Shown here: one piece after another, positions 1 through 9,208 of the stretch
Layout: every line of letters starts with the position of its first letter
Position numbering within the stretch: position 1 is the stretch's first letter
Assembly: GCA_018398765.1 (NCBI GenBank)
Contig: JAHBMJ010001614.1
Span: forward strand, 1-15,000
Source of the DNA: Chromera velia
Lineage: Eukaryota > Sar > Chromeraceae
DNA: 15,000 bases
Direction: 5' to 3'
The notes under the pieces: model-generated
What the model was told of the DNA's origin: nothing
The model's input: only the letters and a program-made list of their open reading frames with translations
Databases searched by the model: none
Translations under genes and position numbers: made by a program

Positions 1-2
1 CT

Positions 3-653
3 CGTCCTTCCCCTGACAAGGTTGAGGGGGTGTTGCATCTTCTGCTTCATGCACAGCAGACAGAAAGCCCTCTTGTGTTCACTCCCTGTCCCAATCCAAA
101 GATTGTCTCTTTTCATGATGGTTCTTTCTCTCTGTCTCGGGGGGAGGGACGGGCAGGGTTTGAAGCATTCCTTGTAGACCAGGGTGAATCAATTGAGTCA
201 ATGCGTGAATCGAATCTCTTTGCTTGGAGGAGCAGTCGGATCAAGAGATGTCTGACTTCGAGTACTTCTTCTGAGTTGTGTGCACAGCATGACACAGTGA
301 AGCGTGCATATGCATGGAAGTCGTTCGCAGAGGGGTTGTGGCAAAAGAAAATCCCAATCGAATTTGTGACAGACTCTGCTCCTCTTATGGAGCAGCTCGA
401 ATCTGGACAGATGAAGTCGGAACCACGTTTGCAGGGCATGCTTCAGTTTGTTTGACAAGAATTGAGAGCAATGAAAGCAAAGACTCTCTGGTGTCCCACC
501 GATCGCATGAGAGCAGACAGGCAGACAAAGTTGAAGCTGACGAAAGATAAGGGCAGTCAGTATGTGCCTCCATCTCGTGTGTCTGTTGCGAAGACAGGTG
601 CAAGACGCAAATTGATTGATTTTGCAAAGAAGGTTCAATTTGTTCGCCCTTAA
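3..653 (+). pseudogene. Ty1/copia-like pol C-terminus (RNase H domain), one in-frame stop
   Basis: The frame is already open at the window start and reads to TAA at 651-653, broken only by TGA at 453-455. Order seen: an RPS..D motif and a helix like the RT-RNase H connection, then an FHDGSF strand (Asp codon at 117), a TSSTSSEL segment (Glu at 273), a VTDSAP strand (Asp at 372), and a closing RADRQTK motif (Asp at 516). These match the D-E-D-D carboxylates of RNase H in retrotransposon pol, and the spacing and final AD..TK motif are most like Ty1/copia. RNase H degrades the RNA strand of the RNA:DNA hybrid during reverse transcription. The stop follows FV and precedes QEL and could come from CGA by C-to-T. 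Another LTR-element or stand-alone RNase H lineage is possible. Confidence 0.62.
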
Positions 654-690
654 GTGTTCAGTGATCTAACATTGCACTGGACATTGCATT

Positions 691-703
691 TTGGATCAGG
701 GGG
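691..703 (+). other. Possible polypurine tract preceding the LTR
   Basis: A G-rich stretch (GGATCAGGGGG) abuts the TG that opens the candidate LTR. LTR elements prime plus-strand DNA from a purine tract at exactly this place. It is short and interrupted by TC, so the call rests on position. Confidence 0.35.
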
Positions 704-907
704 TGATTGTAAGGGCTCAGGGTGCATTGGCCCGCCGCCTGACCCGCCGCCGCATCTTAGTGAGATATATGGCGTGGGCGCGCTTCGTGCATTAAATTAA
801 TTCAGAGTGAGATTGACAGTTGAATACAATAACAGCGAACAACAGACTGAATAGTAGGAGAGGAGAAGCATCCCCTCTCTGTCAGTTCTCTCTCCATGAA
901 ATAATCA
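704..907 (+). repeat. Candidate 3' LTR, 204 bp, TGATT...AATCA
   Basis: The segment starts with TGATTG directly after the G-run and ends with AATCA, giving perfect 5-bp inverted termini with the canonical TG...CA ends. It begins 50 bp after the pol stop codon. The interior has a GC-rich block (732-785), a TTAAATTAATT stretch and a purine/pyrimidine foldback near 857-882. Without the 5' LTR the boundaries are inferred from these signals alone. Confidence 0.45.
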
Positions 908-1654
908 GATCAAGTAATCTCTATTAGACTCATATACCCTTACAAGAACACGAAAAAAGAGGCATCCGTTGTCGATTATGCATTGGTTGACCCTTTCCTT
1001 CTCTCCTCTTGCACGGACTGGGAAATCGCTTTCGATGGACTGATTGGCTCCGATCATGACTATGCATCTATCTGTTTTTCTCTCCTCTCTTCTTTGCTTG
1101 AGGCTGCGGGAAAGCGGACGGATGCCCCATCCCTGCAGCAGTGCCCCCCGCTTTACAGATCCATCAGAAAGGCAGCAGTGAAAGATGAGGATTTGCTGCC
1201 AATAGCGGCAGCAGCAAGAGAGCTGGTAGGAGAGACATGGCAGGGACTCTGGGAGCCTCATAGAGAAGTTGAACCATTCGAAGAGCCTCCCCTTCCCCCA
1301 CCTCCTCCTGTGTCTTCCTCCCCACCCTCCTCGACAGCCTTTTTATCCTCTTGTTTGACCTCCTCCCCAGTGAGCCCTCAAGATAAGAAAGACCGGGTGA
1401 AAGCCTTGGCCACAGCCTGGTGTCGGGTTTTGGTTGGGCCGGTGAAGGAAGTAATAGAGAAGCAACAGCCTCCTACCTTCAAAACGTTGTTTAGAGAGAA
1501 GGAAGGGTGGCGGGATGAGGAATATAAAGAGCTGCAGGAATGCCTGAAGAAAGTAAGAAAAGAAGTTGAGGACTGTGCAAGTAGGGTGGAGAGAGAGTTA
1601 AAGCAGAAAAGGGTGGAAGACATCTTAAAAAAAAGGAGAGAGATCTTCTGGTAG
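905..1654 (+). pseudogene. LINE endonuclease C-terminal end plus linker
   Basis: The open frame starts after TAA at 902-904 and runs to TAG at 1652-1654. Its beginning reads like the last strands of an APE-type endonuclease: a VVDYAL segment (the (I/V)DY motif) at about 968-985, then GSDHDYASI around 1043-1069, which carries the SDH catalytic motif near the end of this fold. The N-terminal catalytic half is absent, so no nicking activity is expected. A proline-rich linker follows (about 1283-1330), then a strongly charged helical segment (about 1490-1640) leading to the reverse transcriptase. The frame continues past the TAG into the next segment, so this is one broken protein rather than a separate gene. 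Confidence 0.7.
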
Positions 1655-3075
1655 AAAAAGAAGAGATTTGAGAGAGCGGAAACTGAAAAAGCGAAGACAC
1701 ATTTGCTTAATGACCCCCTCTTCCTTTGGAAAGAAAGGAGAAAGTTGTCGAAAAACGGTCTGAGACCAGGGGCAAAAGACTTCTCAAACCATTGGGCACG
1801 GGTTTTTGGGGAGGGCGAAGAATTGCCAGAGCCTGATCCGGAGCCAGAGCCCCCGAAGCAATTCATTTTCTCATATAAGCAGGTGACTGATCGTCTGAAA
1901 AGAATGGATAGAAAGAAAGCGGCAGGGCTCGATGGCATCTCTCCTCAACAACTCGACCTTTGCTTTTATCACTCTCCCATCTCTCGCTTCCTTTTGTTTG
2001 TTTTCTTTAATTTAATGCATGCATATGCGTGTTGGCCTGATAATTGGAATTTGTTGAGAATCGTACCCGTCCCGAAAGGTCCCTCTTCGCCACAGCCGAA
2101 TGACTGGCGTCCAGTCCATGTCATTAACCCCCTTGCAAAGCTCTTTGGTCTCCTTATGGATGATAGAATCCGTCAGCAAGCTTGTTTTGATGACAGACAG
2201 ATCGGGTTTAGGAAAGGGGTAGGCATAAGAGAGGGGATTGGAGCAGTGGTAGGCTTGGTACAAGAATGCAAAAGAGGCAAGAAGGGGCTCCTGGGCGGAT
2301 TTGTTGACTTCTCAAAGGCGTTTGACTCCATCCCTCGGCTAAAGCTTCTGGCAAAGCTGCAGGCTGAGGGAATAGAGAAGAGAAATCTGTTGATGATTGC
2401 ATCAATGTATAGAGGCATGAAAGCGAAAGTCGATGGGGACTTGGCTCTATTCCTGGAGGGGGCAGGGGTTAAGCAAGGTGATGCGTTGTCCCCGTCACTT
2501 TTTCTATTATTCATTAATGACCTGCATGATGAGATTCAGAAAGGAAAACGGGGAGATGGAAAGGAAACGGAGGGGGTTCACCTTGCTGGGGCCAGTTTGG
2601 GAAGTATAGGCTACGCTGATGATCTTGTCTTGTTTGCACATTCAGCAGCCGACCTCCAAGCAAAATTCGATGCCCTGGAGGGGTATTGCGGAAAGTGGGG
2701 GTTGAATGTCAATCTGAAGAAAACCAAGGTCCTGCGCCTTTGTAAATACTGCAAGGACTGTAACGGCATAATTTTGTACCAAGGGAAGGAAGTAGACTGG
2801 TGTGATTAGTACAAATATTTGGGTTGCCTTCTGTTTGAGGGAGGGGATTTGACTTGGTTGATTGAAGCACGCCTACGCAGTGCAGAGCGTGCAATAGGGG
2901 CGGTGATTGATCTGGCTGCGAGTCTGTCTGGGTTGCCTCTCGGGGGAAAGATGCAGCTGCTGAAGGCGTGCTAGGAGCCAGTGGCACTCTATAGCCTGGA
3001 GTGCTTTCCGATAAGACAGGGAGACTGGGAGGCGATTGACAACTTGCGGCTCCGGTTTGTTGATGGGCGGCCCGA
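1655..3075 (+). pseudogene. LINE reverse transcriptase domain, broken by stops
   Basis: This is the same frame as the endonuclease end. Landmarks in order: KAAGLDGIS (about 1916-1942), a VPVPKG...DWRPV segment (about 2066-2120), GFRKGVG (about 2207), VDFSKAFDSIP with the first catalytic Asp codon at 2306, GVKQGDALSP..LFLLFIND (about 2465-2522), and YADD at 2612-2623 with the catalytic Asp pair. A KYLG motif (about 2813) opens the thumb region. The catalytic positions survive, but TAG at 2807-2809 (directly before YKYLG) and TAG at 2972-2974 interrupt the protein. The frame is lost near 3070-3090. The domain would copy element RNA at a nicked target. Confidence 0.88.
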
Positions 3076-4044
3076 CTTCCGGTCAGGAGTTTGCGTGTAC
3101 CCTCTCTTTTGTCTGTTAATTTAATGTCTGCTCGCGCACTCTTATGTGCTCGTTTTGCTTCATTCTGGATTGCACTTAGCCGTTCGCATCTCCGTATTCT
3201 TCAGGCTCTTTTGAATTCATGGAAGGGACCAGCGGGGCAGAAGCAAAGACGAGCCGTCAATGGTCTGTTCAGATGGGCAGGCCTTGACTTTTTGACGTCT
3301 CTCCCTGTCCGGAGCTCAGAAAGATGGGCCCCAAAGGGGAATTTGTTTGTTTCTGCCAAACTTAAGGATGCCTGGGGAATGGAATGCATGAAAAGGGGAG
3401 ACAGGGAAGAAAGGGGCAACTTCCCCATGTCTGCCTCTTTATCAGGACTACAGAGAGCTCTTCCGTCTTCTTTATGTTCTTCTCTATTTCTTTTGTCTTC
3501 AAAGAATGGCCCCAAGGTACGGATGTCCTGTCTGCCGAGAAGTGCTTTATGTGAGAAGATTGAGCCACTCTTAAGGGCATTGACACTAAATCGGAAGGGT
3601 CTGACGGGGGGGGCCAACTCTCCGGGAGAGGCGTTTTGTCTGGCAGAGGGTTGTTCAAATGGAAGAAAAATTGATGATCTCTGGCACCAGCTTTCAGTAT
3701 GCTCCAATTGGGTAGAAGTAAGAAATAAACTAAACAAAGTAGTAGAAGGAAAAAAAGTGAAGCAAAGGATTCAGAGAGAAGGAATTGAGGGATCGGAGGC
3801 AGCCGAAACAGAAGCAAGGAAGTTGCTGCTTTTGGCTTTACAAGTCGATCCGCATGAAGCATGCAGAGCCGTTTGCGATCTTTGTTACTCACTGTGCACG
3901 CCTGTCTCTGGGTGAACGCGACCTTTTCTTCTTCTGTTCAACTCTTATATTGCCACCTCCAACGCGCATGCTGCTCGTGAGCTCACCAAGCGAGCACTTC
4001 AGGGGATCTCGCGCTTAGCCTTATCTCTAGAATTGAGTGATTGA
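3076..4044 (+). pseudogene. LINE C-terminal region with CCHC motif, shifted frame
   Basis: After the frame change this part is read one frame over, starting around 3070-3090, with no ATG of its own. It has a leucine/arginine-rich helical region, then a C-x4-C-x10-H-x4-C motif with Cys codons at 3637, 3652 and 3700 and His at 3685. The setting (acidic residues then LWH) is typical of the zinc-binding tail found after the RT in many LINE proteins. TGA at 3913-3915 is usually where one would end the frame, but the same frame stays open and protein-like to TGA at 4042-4044. The 3913 stop is therefore probably internal, perhaps from CGA. Confidence 0.62.
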
Positions 4045-4205
4045 CGATCTCTTGCATGAACATAGGCTGTTAGGAGCATGGCTCCACTCTAGCAAAGCCA
4101 ACTTCATTCATAAAAAATCTGTTGAATCTGTTTCATAGTTCTTTTTCTATCGTTACAACGTCTTCTTGCACAAAGTTTCAGCTTCTAACTCCTTCAAAAA
4201 AAAAA
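4045..4205 (+). other. LINE 3' untranslated region and poly(A) tail
   Basis: Non-coding sequence follows the presumed last stop of the LINE. It ends in a T/C-rich stretch and ten consecutive A at 4196-4205, taken as the element's 3' terminus. Confidence 0.55.
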
Positions 4206-4280
4206 GTTATCAATTATCAGAACGAGTTTTTTATGGAAATGCGCCGCTTTAGGCGGGCAAAAAGCATAAGGCTTGGAAAA

Positions 4281-4348
4281 GGTGCACCTCAGAAAAGGTG
4301 CAAACCAAGAAGTTGCACCAGATGCACCTGATGCACCTGTTTTGCACC
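4281..4348. repeat. Cluster of GGTGCA/TGCACC hexamers
   Basis: Within 68 bp the hexamer TGCACC or its complement occurs at 4281-4288 (as the palindrome GGTGCACC, counting twice), 4297, 4314, 4323, 4332 and 4343. Two adjacent copies are 9 bp apart. It could be a small degenerate minisatellite or a cluster of protein-binding sites; nothing in the sequence decides. Confidence 0.5.
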
Positions 4349-4479
4349 TAATTGAATGAAATTGGGTGAAAAGTGTCAGCGTTATGGCCATGTAACGCGC
4401 CGTAGCCCCGCTCCTGCAGCTCCCCGCGGCCCCAAACGCACGTGTTGCCGGGCCGCGGTACGCAGAACAAATCTAATCA

Positions 4480-4521
4480 TATACAGCCGATTTTTGAGAT
4501 AAATTTAAAATCGGCTATATA
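4480..4521. repeat. Inverted repeat with 15-bp arms
   Basis: Arms TATACAGCCGATTTT (4480-4494) and AAAATCGGCTATATA (4507-4521) pair with one C/A mismatch around a 12-base AT-rich loop. It may form a cruciform or hairpin. No T-run or gene end nearby marks it as a terminator. It could also be the remnant of a small foldback transposon. Confidence 0.6.
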
Positions 4522-6352
4522 CAGAGGTCACTGAACGCACGTGCGACAACGCGTGCGCTGCATGAAATCAATTAGGTCCATTGGAGCATGAGTACCTCTT
4601 CTCTTTGCAGCATGAGAACTGTTTTATGAGCTGCCTTATGCAACAGAAACGACTGCATGTACACGTATAGCAACGCGGAGCGGATGAGGGTAAAAGGACC
4701 AGAACAACAGGTTTGAGTCAAGAAGCTGAGTAAGCAGACTGAGTCCATTTGCATACCAATGGTACAATGCCAAACGGTTTGCCGGGAGGAAAACAGCTTC
4801 CTCGACCTTTATTAGCAATCTGAGGATGAATGCCAATGTAGTGCTGTACGCAGATTCTTTTTCATATGATGAAGAGAAGCAGAAACGGCACACACATGGG
4901 AACACGCATACGCGAAGGTGTGTTGACACTCTCCCTCTTGGTTGTAGGTAAGGACTTTTGAAACCTGGTGTCGGGTGTTCTTTACGATTGGCGGGCTTAA
5001 TCTATCTTGGTCAGTAAGAGTGCAATTGGTTTGATCATTCGATTTGTTGCTTTGCCTTAGAGAATGGAACCATTCGTCACTTCCGTCTGCTGATGGCTCA
5101 TCAAGTTTCGTCAAGTTTGCATGCTCACATACAGATCTGTATCTGACTTTCTGTCATGCCACGGCTTCTCGTTGTGTTCGGTACTTTCAGAGGGTTTAAA
5201 GTCCATCTGTAGATGGAATTGCAGCTTTCCTAAGGGTGTTCACCCCTTCGTTTGCGAGTCGTCAGTCATACCGGTCCTGTATACCAGTCACTGCAGTTAA
5301 TCATTTTTCAATTTCATAAACTGGGGCCCTGTCCAGATAGACGGCTTCAAACAAATGCTAACAAACAAAAGAGGAGTTGTTGAAGAGTAGAAAGAGCCTT
5401 CTTTTCGATCTGAAGACGGAAAAACTACTTGTACTAGCCGCATAGATCCTTACAGGTGGCTCAGGAGGGTATGCAAAGACAAGCTAGTCTAGATGGATAT
5501 AATGAATTAAGCTGGGTCAGTCAAAAGAAGAGGGTCTGGGGTTAGGAATCGCACCTGTCCGACTCTGTCCATATTTTTCTCATTCTTCAAAGCCAAAGCC
5601 AAAGCCTCTCCTCCACCCCAACCAGCCCGCATCAAACCAGAGGAGTGTTTAGGGAAGAAAGACGATATACTGAGGTCGACTTTCAAGTCGGACTTCGAGT
5701 GAGACAAAGTCTACAAGGAGCCTGCTCTCTTCTTTTCTTTCTCCTCTTCTTCTTTCTCTTCTTCCTCTTTTTTGTCCTCCGTTGTCATTTTGTGTGGGGG
5801 GGTGAGCTAGGGGGTGAATGAAAAAGAGAGCTAGGGTATGACGGGGCTGGGCTCTGAGCCTTAAGATCAGGCCCTCACTTATTCTCACTTGCCCTTGCTC
5901 AGAGAAAAAATGCAAATTAAAAAAAGCCTTCTTTTGTTTTGTTCTTTCTTCTTTTTCTTTTTCATGAAAATGCACCATTTGTGGTTGCTTTCTTCATGAG
6001 TTTACTCCAAAGGGGTATCATGCAGTTTGAAGGTTTTATGGCCCGTATAGGGACAGAACTGGACTACAGTGCAGCACGCAACTGGCGCCAAACATATTCA
6101 AACATTGAACAGCTGAAAAACGTTGCTTAAATTGAGAAAAGAAACCCAGAAAGAGACCGAAGTCATGAGACAGTCAGAGACATATAGTCTTTAATTATCA
6201 TATTTTTTATTTTTGCTTTTCATCGCCTTTTTACTGATATTTCTAGTGACATTTTAAGTTGTTTCAGTTGAAGTACAGGGTATCAGCCTGCCGCGTATCT
6301 ATGCTTGCTTCTGGACCCGGTGTTATAAAGAGAAGAAGGACAACATTGAATT

Positions 6353-6391
6353 GGGGGGGGGGGGGGGAGGGAGAGGAAGAGGGGGGTTGGC
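6353..6391 (+). repeat. G15 homopolymer and G-rich run
   Basis: Fifteen consecutive G (6353-6367) are followed by GA-rich sequence and a further G6 run. On the plus strand this could fold as a G-quadruplex. Homopolymer length in an assembly is unreliable. Confidence 0.8.
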
Positions 6392-6828
6392 CTCTTTCTC
6401 TTCTTTCTCTCTTTCGTGATGTATTCTCCTTCTCGTTTTCTGTTGGTTTGCCTACGAAGTTCCCTTCACTCCCTTTCTCGACTGAACTGACACATCATTC
6501 CATTTTTGTGTCTTTTCATTATCCTCTTTTCAACACGTTGACTCAATAACTGACAGACTGCTTATCACTGGCGAAAGAAAGAAAGAAAAGTCCGACGAAA
6601 TTTTAATAAAAACCAGGGAAAAGAGAGGAAAAAGCTTCACTCACAACTGCATTGTCAAAAACAGCAATAAAAAAGAAAAGGAAAGTGGTTGGGGCACAAA
6701 TTTCAAAAAAACGCAAGGTCTCAAGAGAGCAACAGAGATTGAAAGTTAATATGCCTGTATCCCACCACTGTTGAACCCCGCCTCCTCTCTCCATCCATTT
6801 CTCTTCATTCACAAGGAGGAACGTACAT

Positions 6829-6853
6829 ATACACACACACACACACACACACA
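6829..6853. repeat. (AC)n microsatellite
   Basis: About eleven uninterrupted AC units, followed by the imperfect continuation ATACACG. Confidence 0.9.
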
Positions 6854-7160
6854 TACACGTACGGCACCCATCGCTCACTAGTTTTTTCTCCTTTTATCCT
6901 CCTTCTCTTTTCATCTCTATCGTTCTCTACCTGTCTGTCGCTCTTCGAAATCTCCCGCACCGGTCCGCTACTCTAATTGTATCTATTCGCCTGTTTACTT
7001 TTCTTTCCTCTTACTCTGACCATATACAAAGATGACATTCGGGGAGGGGAGGGAAACAAAAATTGAGGGAGACAAGAGTCTGACGGAGCAATTGTGCAGT
7101 TCATGCTTGGAATTCGGTCTCTGCTTCCATTTTTTCCCTTCCGTTTCTTCTCTCCCCCTC

Positions 7161-7912
7161 CATTGTCTGTCTGTCTGTCTGTCTGGAGGCTGAGTCAGGT
7201 CTAGAAAGAAGAGCTGCCGGTGCTTTCTTTCCTTTCTGCATCCTTCTCGTACTTTGCCCTTCCCTCACTGTGTCAAGCCCCTCTTCACGTACTGAGCCTC
7301 CCAATCCGCTAAGATGAAGACAGGAAGAATCCACCCCCCGTCTGCTTGTCTGGCTGGCTGCTTTCTCTGGGCTGACCGACAGGCAGGCTGTACACGTAAT
7401 AATACTGGTCCATTCACGCCATGCGGGGAGGAGCCACCAATTGAGGCCTACTCGCACACCTGTAGGAAGAGAAAGAGAAAGAGAGAGATTTGGGAATGTT
7501 CGTTCGATCAATGCCATGTTGCGTTGGTCCGATCATCTATCGGTAGTGATCTGATCCATATGGAATTAAGGAGGTGCCTGTAATTCAATTTATGCACGGA
7601 CTGAACTTTATTAAACGCATGCCGATGTTCGCCATCTTCATTTTCTTTCAACCCTGACATGACATGCATTTCTTCTTCTTCGATCTTGCGTCGTCCAGAC
7701 CTCTACAAGGTCTTATGCTGCTTGATTTGCCTCTTCAGCACTGTTCCCCATTGACTCTAATTCCAAGTGCTTGGGCTGCGAAATGGCAGTGAAAGGATAG
7801 GCCTGTCTCCCTGTCTCATCCTGTCTCCCCCCCCTCGTCTCTCCTTGCATGTGTCTGTTTAGAACGCTCTCTCCTAGGCTTTCTCCCCTTCCCTTGCTAG
7901 CTTTCTCCCTCA
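7161..7912. other. No gene seen; (TGTC)n microsatellite and mixed sequence
   Basis: A five-unit (GTCT)n microsatellite sits at 7164-7185. The rest is mixed sequence with short GA and CT tracts. Open frames here on both strands read as repeat-derived, serine/arginine-rich low-complexity peptides and are not supported as genes. Confidence 0.45.
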
Positions 7913-8072
7913 CTCCCTGCCTGCCTCCCTCCCTCCCTCCCCTCCCCCCTCTCTCTCTCTTAAAAGTCTCTTTCTCTCTCTCTCTCGCTCTTTCTCTCTT
8001 TCTTTCTCTTTCTCTTTCTCTCTCTCCCTGGCTCTTTCTTTCTTTCTTTCTTTCTTTTTTTCTTTCTTTCTT

Positions 8073-8118
<46 letters not shown>
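7913..8118. repeat. Pyrimidine tract: (CCCT)n, (TTTC)n and (TC)n
   Basis: Almost pure CT for about 200 bases on the plus strand. It moves from CCT/CCCT units through interrupted TCTTTC to clean (TTTC)n at about 8036-8080 and clean (TC)n at about 8078-8117. Such a tract can adopt triplex (H-DNA) structure. Confidence 0.92.
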
Positions 8119-8119
<1 letters not shown>

Positions 8120-8125
8120 CAGTCT

Positions 8126-8189
8126 GTGTATGTGTGTGTATGTGTGTGTGTGTGTGTGTATGTGTGTGTGTGTGTATGTGCGTGTCTGG

Positions 8190-8227
<38 letters not shown>

Positions 8228-8243
8228 ATATCTAGGTGTATGT

Positions 8244-8307
<64 letters not shown>

Positions 8308-8466
8308 ATATCTAGGTGTATGTGTGTATGTGTGTGTGTGTGTGTATGTCTGGGTGTATGTATGTGTGTGTATGTGTGTGTGTGTGTGTGTGTGTGTATC
8401 TGTGTGTGTGTATGTGTGTGTGTATGTGTGTATGTGTGTGTGTGTGTGTATGTCTGGGTGTATGTA

Positions 8467-8501
<35 letters not shown>

Positions 8502-8518
8502 ATGTGTGTGTGTTTCTA
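8126..8518. repeat. (TG)n array with longer internal duplications
   Basis: About 390 bases of (TG)n, broken by TATG, GCATATCTAGG and TATGTCTGGG interruptions. The interruption block GCATATCTAGG plus its flank occurs at 8226 and 8306 (80 bp apart). The TATGTCTGGGTGTATG block occurs near 8345 and 8449 (104 bp apart). The array has therefore grown by duplication of longer segments as well as slippage. All frames through it give Val/Cys repeats and are not genes. Confidence 0.92.
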
Positions 8519-9035
8519 TGTTTATGGGTCTCTATATTTATGTCTTTGTCACAGACTGTTTGTGTCTGTCTTTTATATGATCAATATAATTTAGTAAACC
8601 CGCTGTGTTCTTTTCTCTAAAAATTGTTACAATCATAAAAATAAAATGTTATCTGAAATAGATTAACTAATTAGAACAGGCGTGCATTATGCAGATTGAT
8701 AGATTAACTATAATTAATCTCATATTTTTATGAGAAAAGTGCCTTTATTTAAGCCATGCTTGCAGCGCAGGGCCGGGTGTTCCAAGTCTGGGGGCTCCTA
8801 TAACGCGGCGTTTTAAGTTTATAACTAGGTTTAGTGAAGTGTCAGGGAGGTTGTTTACACACAGAATAACCTGGAACATGCGAGCTGCTACGAAGTGCAT
8901 AACAACATTTAAAAGATAAAACAAAATTTTAAAAATTTAAACTAATCAAGATTAATCAAGATACTGTATTAATATTCTAAAGTGGTCTGTTAATTAATTT
9001 AAATATGATGAGGTGAACGTAAGCAGTGTGCGGTT
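8519..9035. other. AT-rich segment without a gene
   Basis: Base composition changes sharply to AT-rich. The sequence shows two AGATTAACTA copies (about 8661 and 8701), a perfect tandem duplication of TAATCAAGAT (8943-8962) and several A/T runs, with a short GC-richer island (8765-8815). It may be part of a transposable element ending in the (TAAG)n unit that follows, but no protein evidence supports this. Confidence 0.4.
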
Positions 9036-9208
9036 GTTTAGCCGTCTGGCTAGGGAGGTTGTGGCGGTTCATGCTTATGCTTTTATGGCTGGCTCAAGCC
9101 AGCCCTCTCTACTAACTTCTGCATGCCTAGCTGCATGCATGGGTTGCCATCCGTCTCTGGTTGTCGGAGACCCTAGGCTCAACCAACGTTAAATAAGTAA
9201 GTAAGTAT
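9036..9208 (+). repeat. Small structured unit ending in (TAAG)n, SINE-like candidate
   Basis: Successive foldbacks can be seen: GGCTGGCT-CA-AGCCAGCC (9087-9104), TGCATGC-N6-GCATGCA (9120-9139), and a nested pair of GGTTG...CAACC enclosing GTCTC...GAGAC between about 9142 and 9185. It ends in a short tandem (TAAG)n tail at about 9193-9208. Compact, structured, with a simple-repeat tail is the look of a SINE or other short retroposon. A clear pol III A/B box was not found and flanking target duplications were not identified, so the class is unproven. Confidence 0.35.

Larger units (their letters stand above)
1..907 (+). mobile_element. 3' end of a Ty1/copia-like LTR retrotransposon, cut by the window start
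   Basis: The parts lie in the order expected for the 3' end of such an element: an RNase H-like reading frame (3-653), a short non-coding spacer, a G-rich purine tract just before 704, and a candidate LTR (704-907) with short inverted termini. The frame carries one internal stop, so this copy is probably dead. The 5' part (gag, protease, integrase, reverse transcriptase, 5' LTR) lies outside the window, so the lineage rests only on the RNase H region. A non-LTR element starts at or very near the LTR end, which suggests it inserted later. Confidence 0.6.
908..4205 (+). mobile_element. 5'-truncated, decayed non-LTR (LINE) retrotransposon with poly(A) tail
   Basis: The unit starts inside the endonuclease coding region and continues through linker, reverse transcriptase and a cysteine/histidine C-terminal domain. 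It ends in ten A residues at 4196-4205. Truncation at the 5' end and a 3' A tail are the usual products of target-primed reverse transcription. The frame is broken by stops at 1652, 2807, 2972 and 3913 and by a frame change near 3070-3090. The exact left edge is uncertain: it is 908 if it abuts the LTR, or about 915 if the target duplication proposed in the findings is real. No clade is assigned. Confidence 0.8.
4206..5500. other. No gene seen; short palindromes and motif clusters
   Basis: No open frame here looks like protein. The stretch holds the TGCACC cluster (4281-4348), a GC- and CpG-rich block (about 4395-4460), a 15-bp inverted repeat (4480-4521), and two copies of AACGCACGTG at about 4433 and 4532. 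The second of these runs into a small CGCACG/CGTGCG foldback. Beyond 4560 it is unremarkable mixed sequence. Confidence 0.5.
5501..7160. other. No gene seen; purine/pyrimidine tracts and small repeats
   Basis: This region is dominated by low-complexity CT/GA tracts (5726-5785, 5925-5965, 6370-6420). It contains a small CGACTT-TC-AAGTCG palindrome near 5680, a G15 run (6353-6367), (GAAA)n at about 6573-6592 and (AC)n at 6830-6852. A 63-codon frame ending at 6130 follows a pyrimidine tract and could be a stray terminal exon, but I see no partner exon or family. Confidence 0.45.

Noticed and set aside
983-1261. Minus-strand frame opposite the LINE endonuclease end
   Set aside because: It is antisense to a frame with clear DY and SDH motifs and has no features of its own.
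5939-6130. 63-codon frame after a pyrimidine tract
   Set aside because: The C-terminal half looks slightly protein-like but there is no partner exon, no family and no conserved motif.
7101-7517. 138-codon minus-strand frame
   Set aside because: Its composition comes from (GACA)n and GA tracts; no domain or splice partners.
8126-8620. Long Val/Cys-rich open frames through the (TG)n array
   Set aside because: They exist only because (TG)n has no stops; all frames give repeat peptides and there is no family signal.
9036-9080. pol III A box and B box in the structured unit
   Set aside because: TGGCTAGGGAGG and CGGTTCATGC resemble the boxes but mismatch at key positions and lie too close together.
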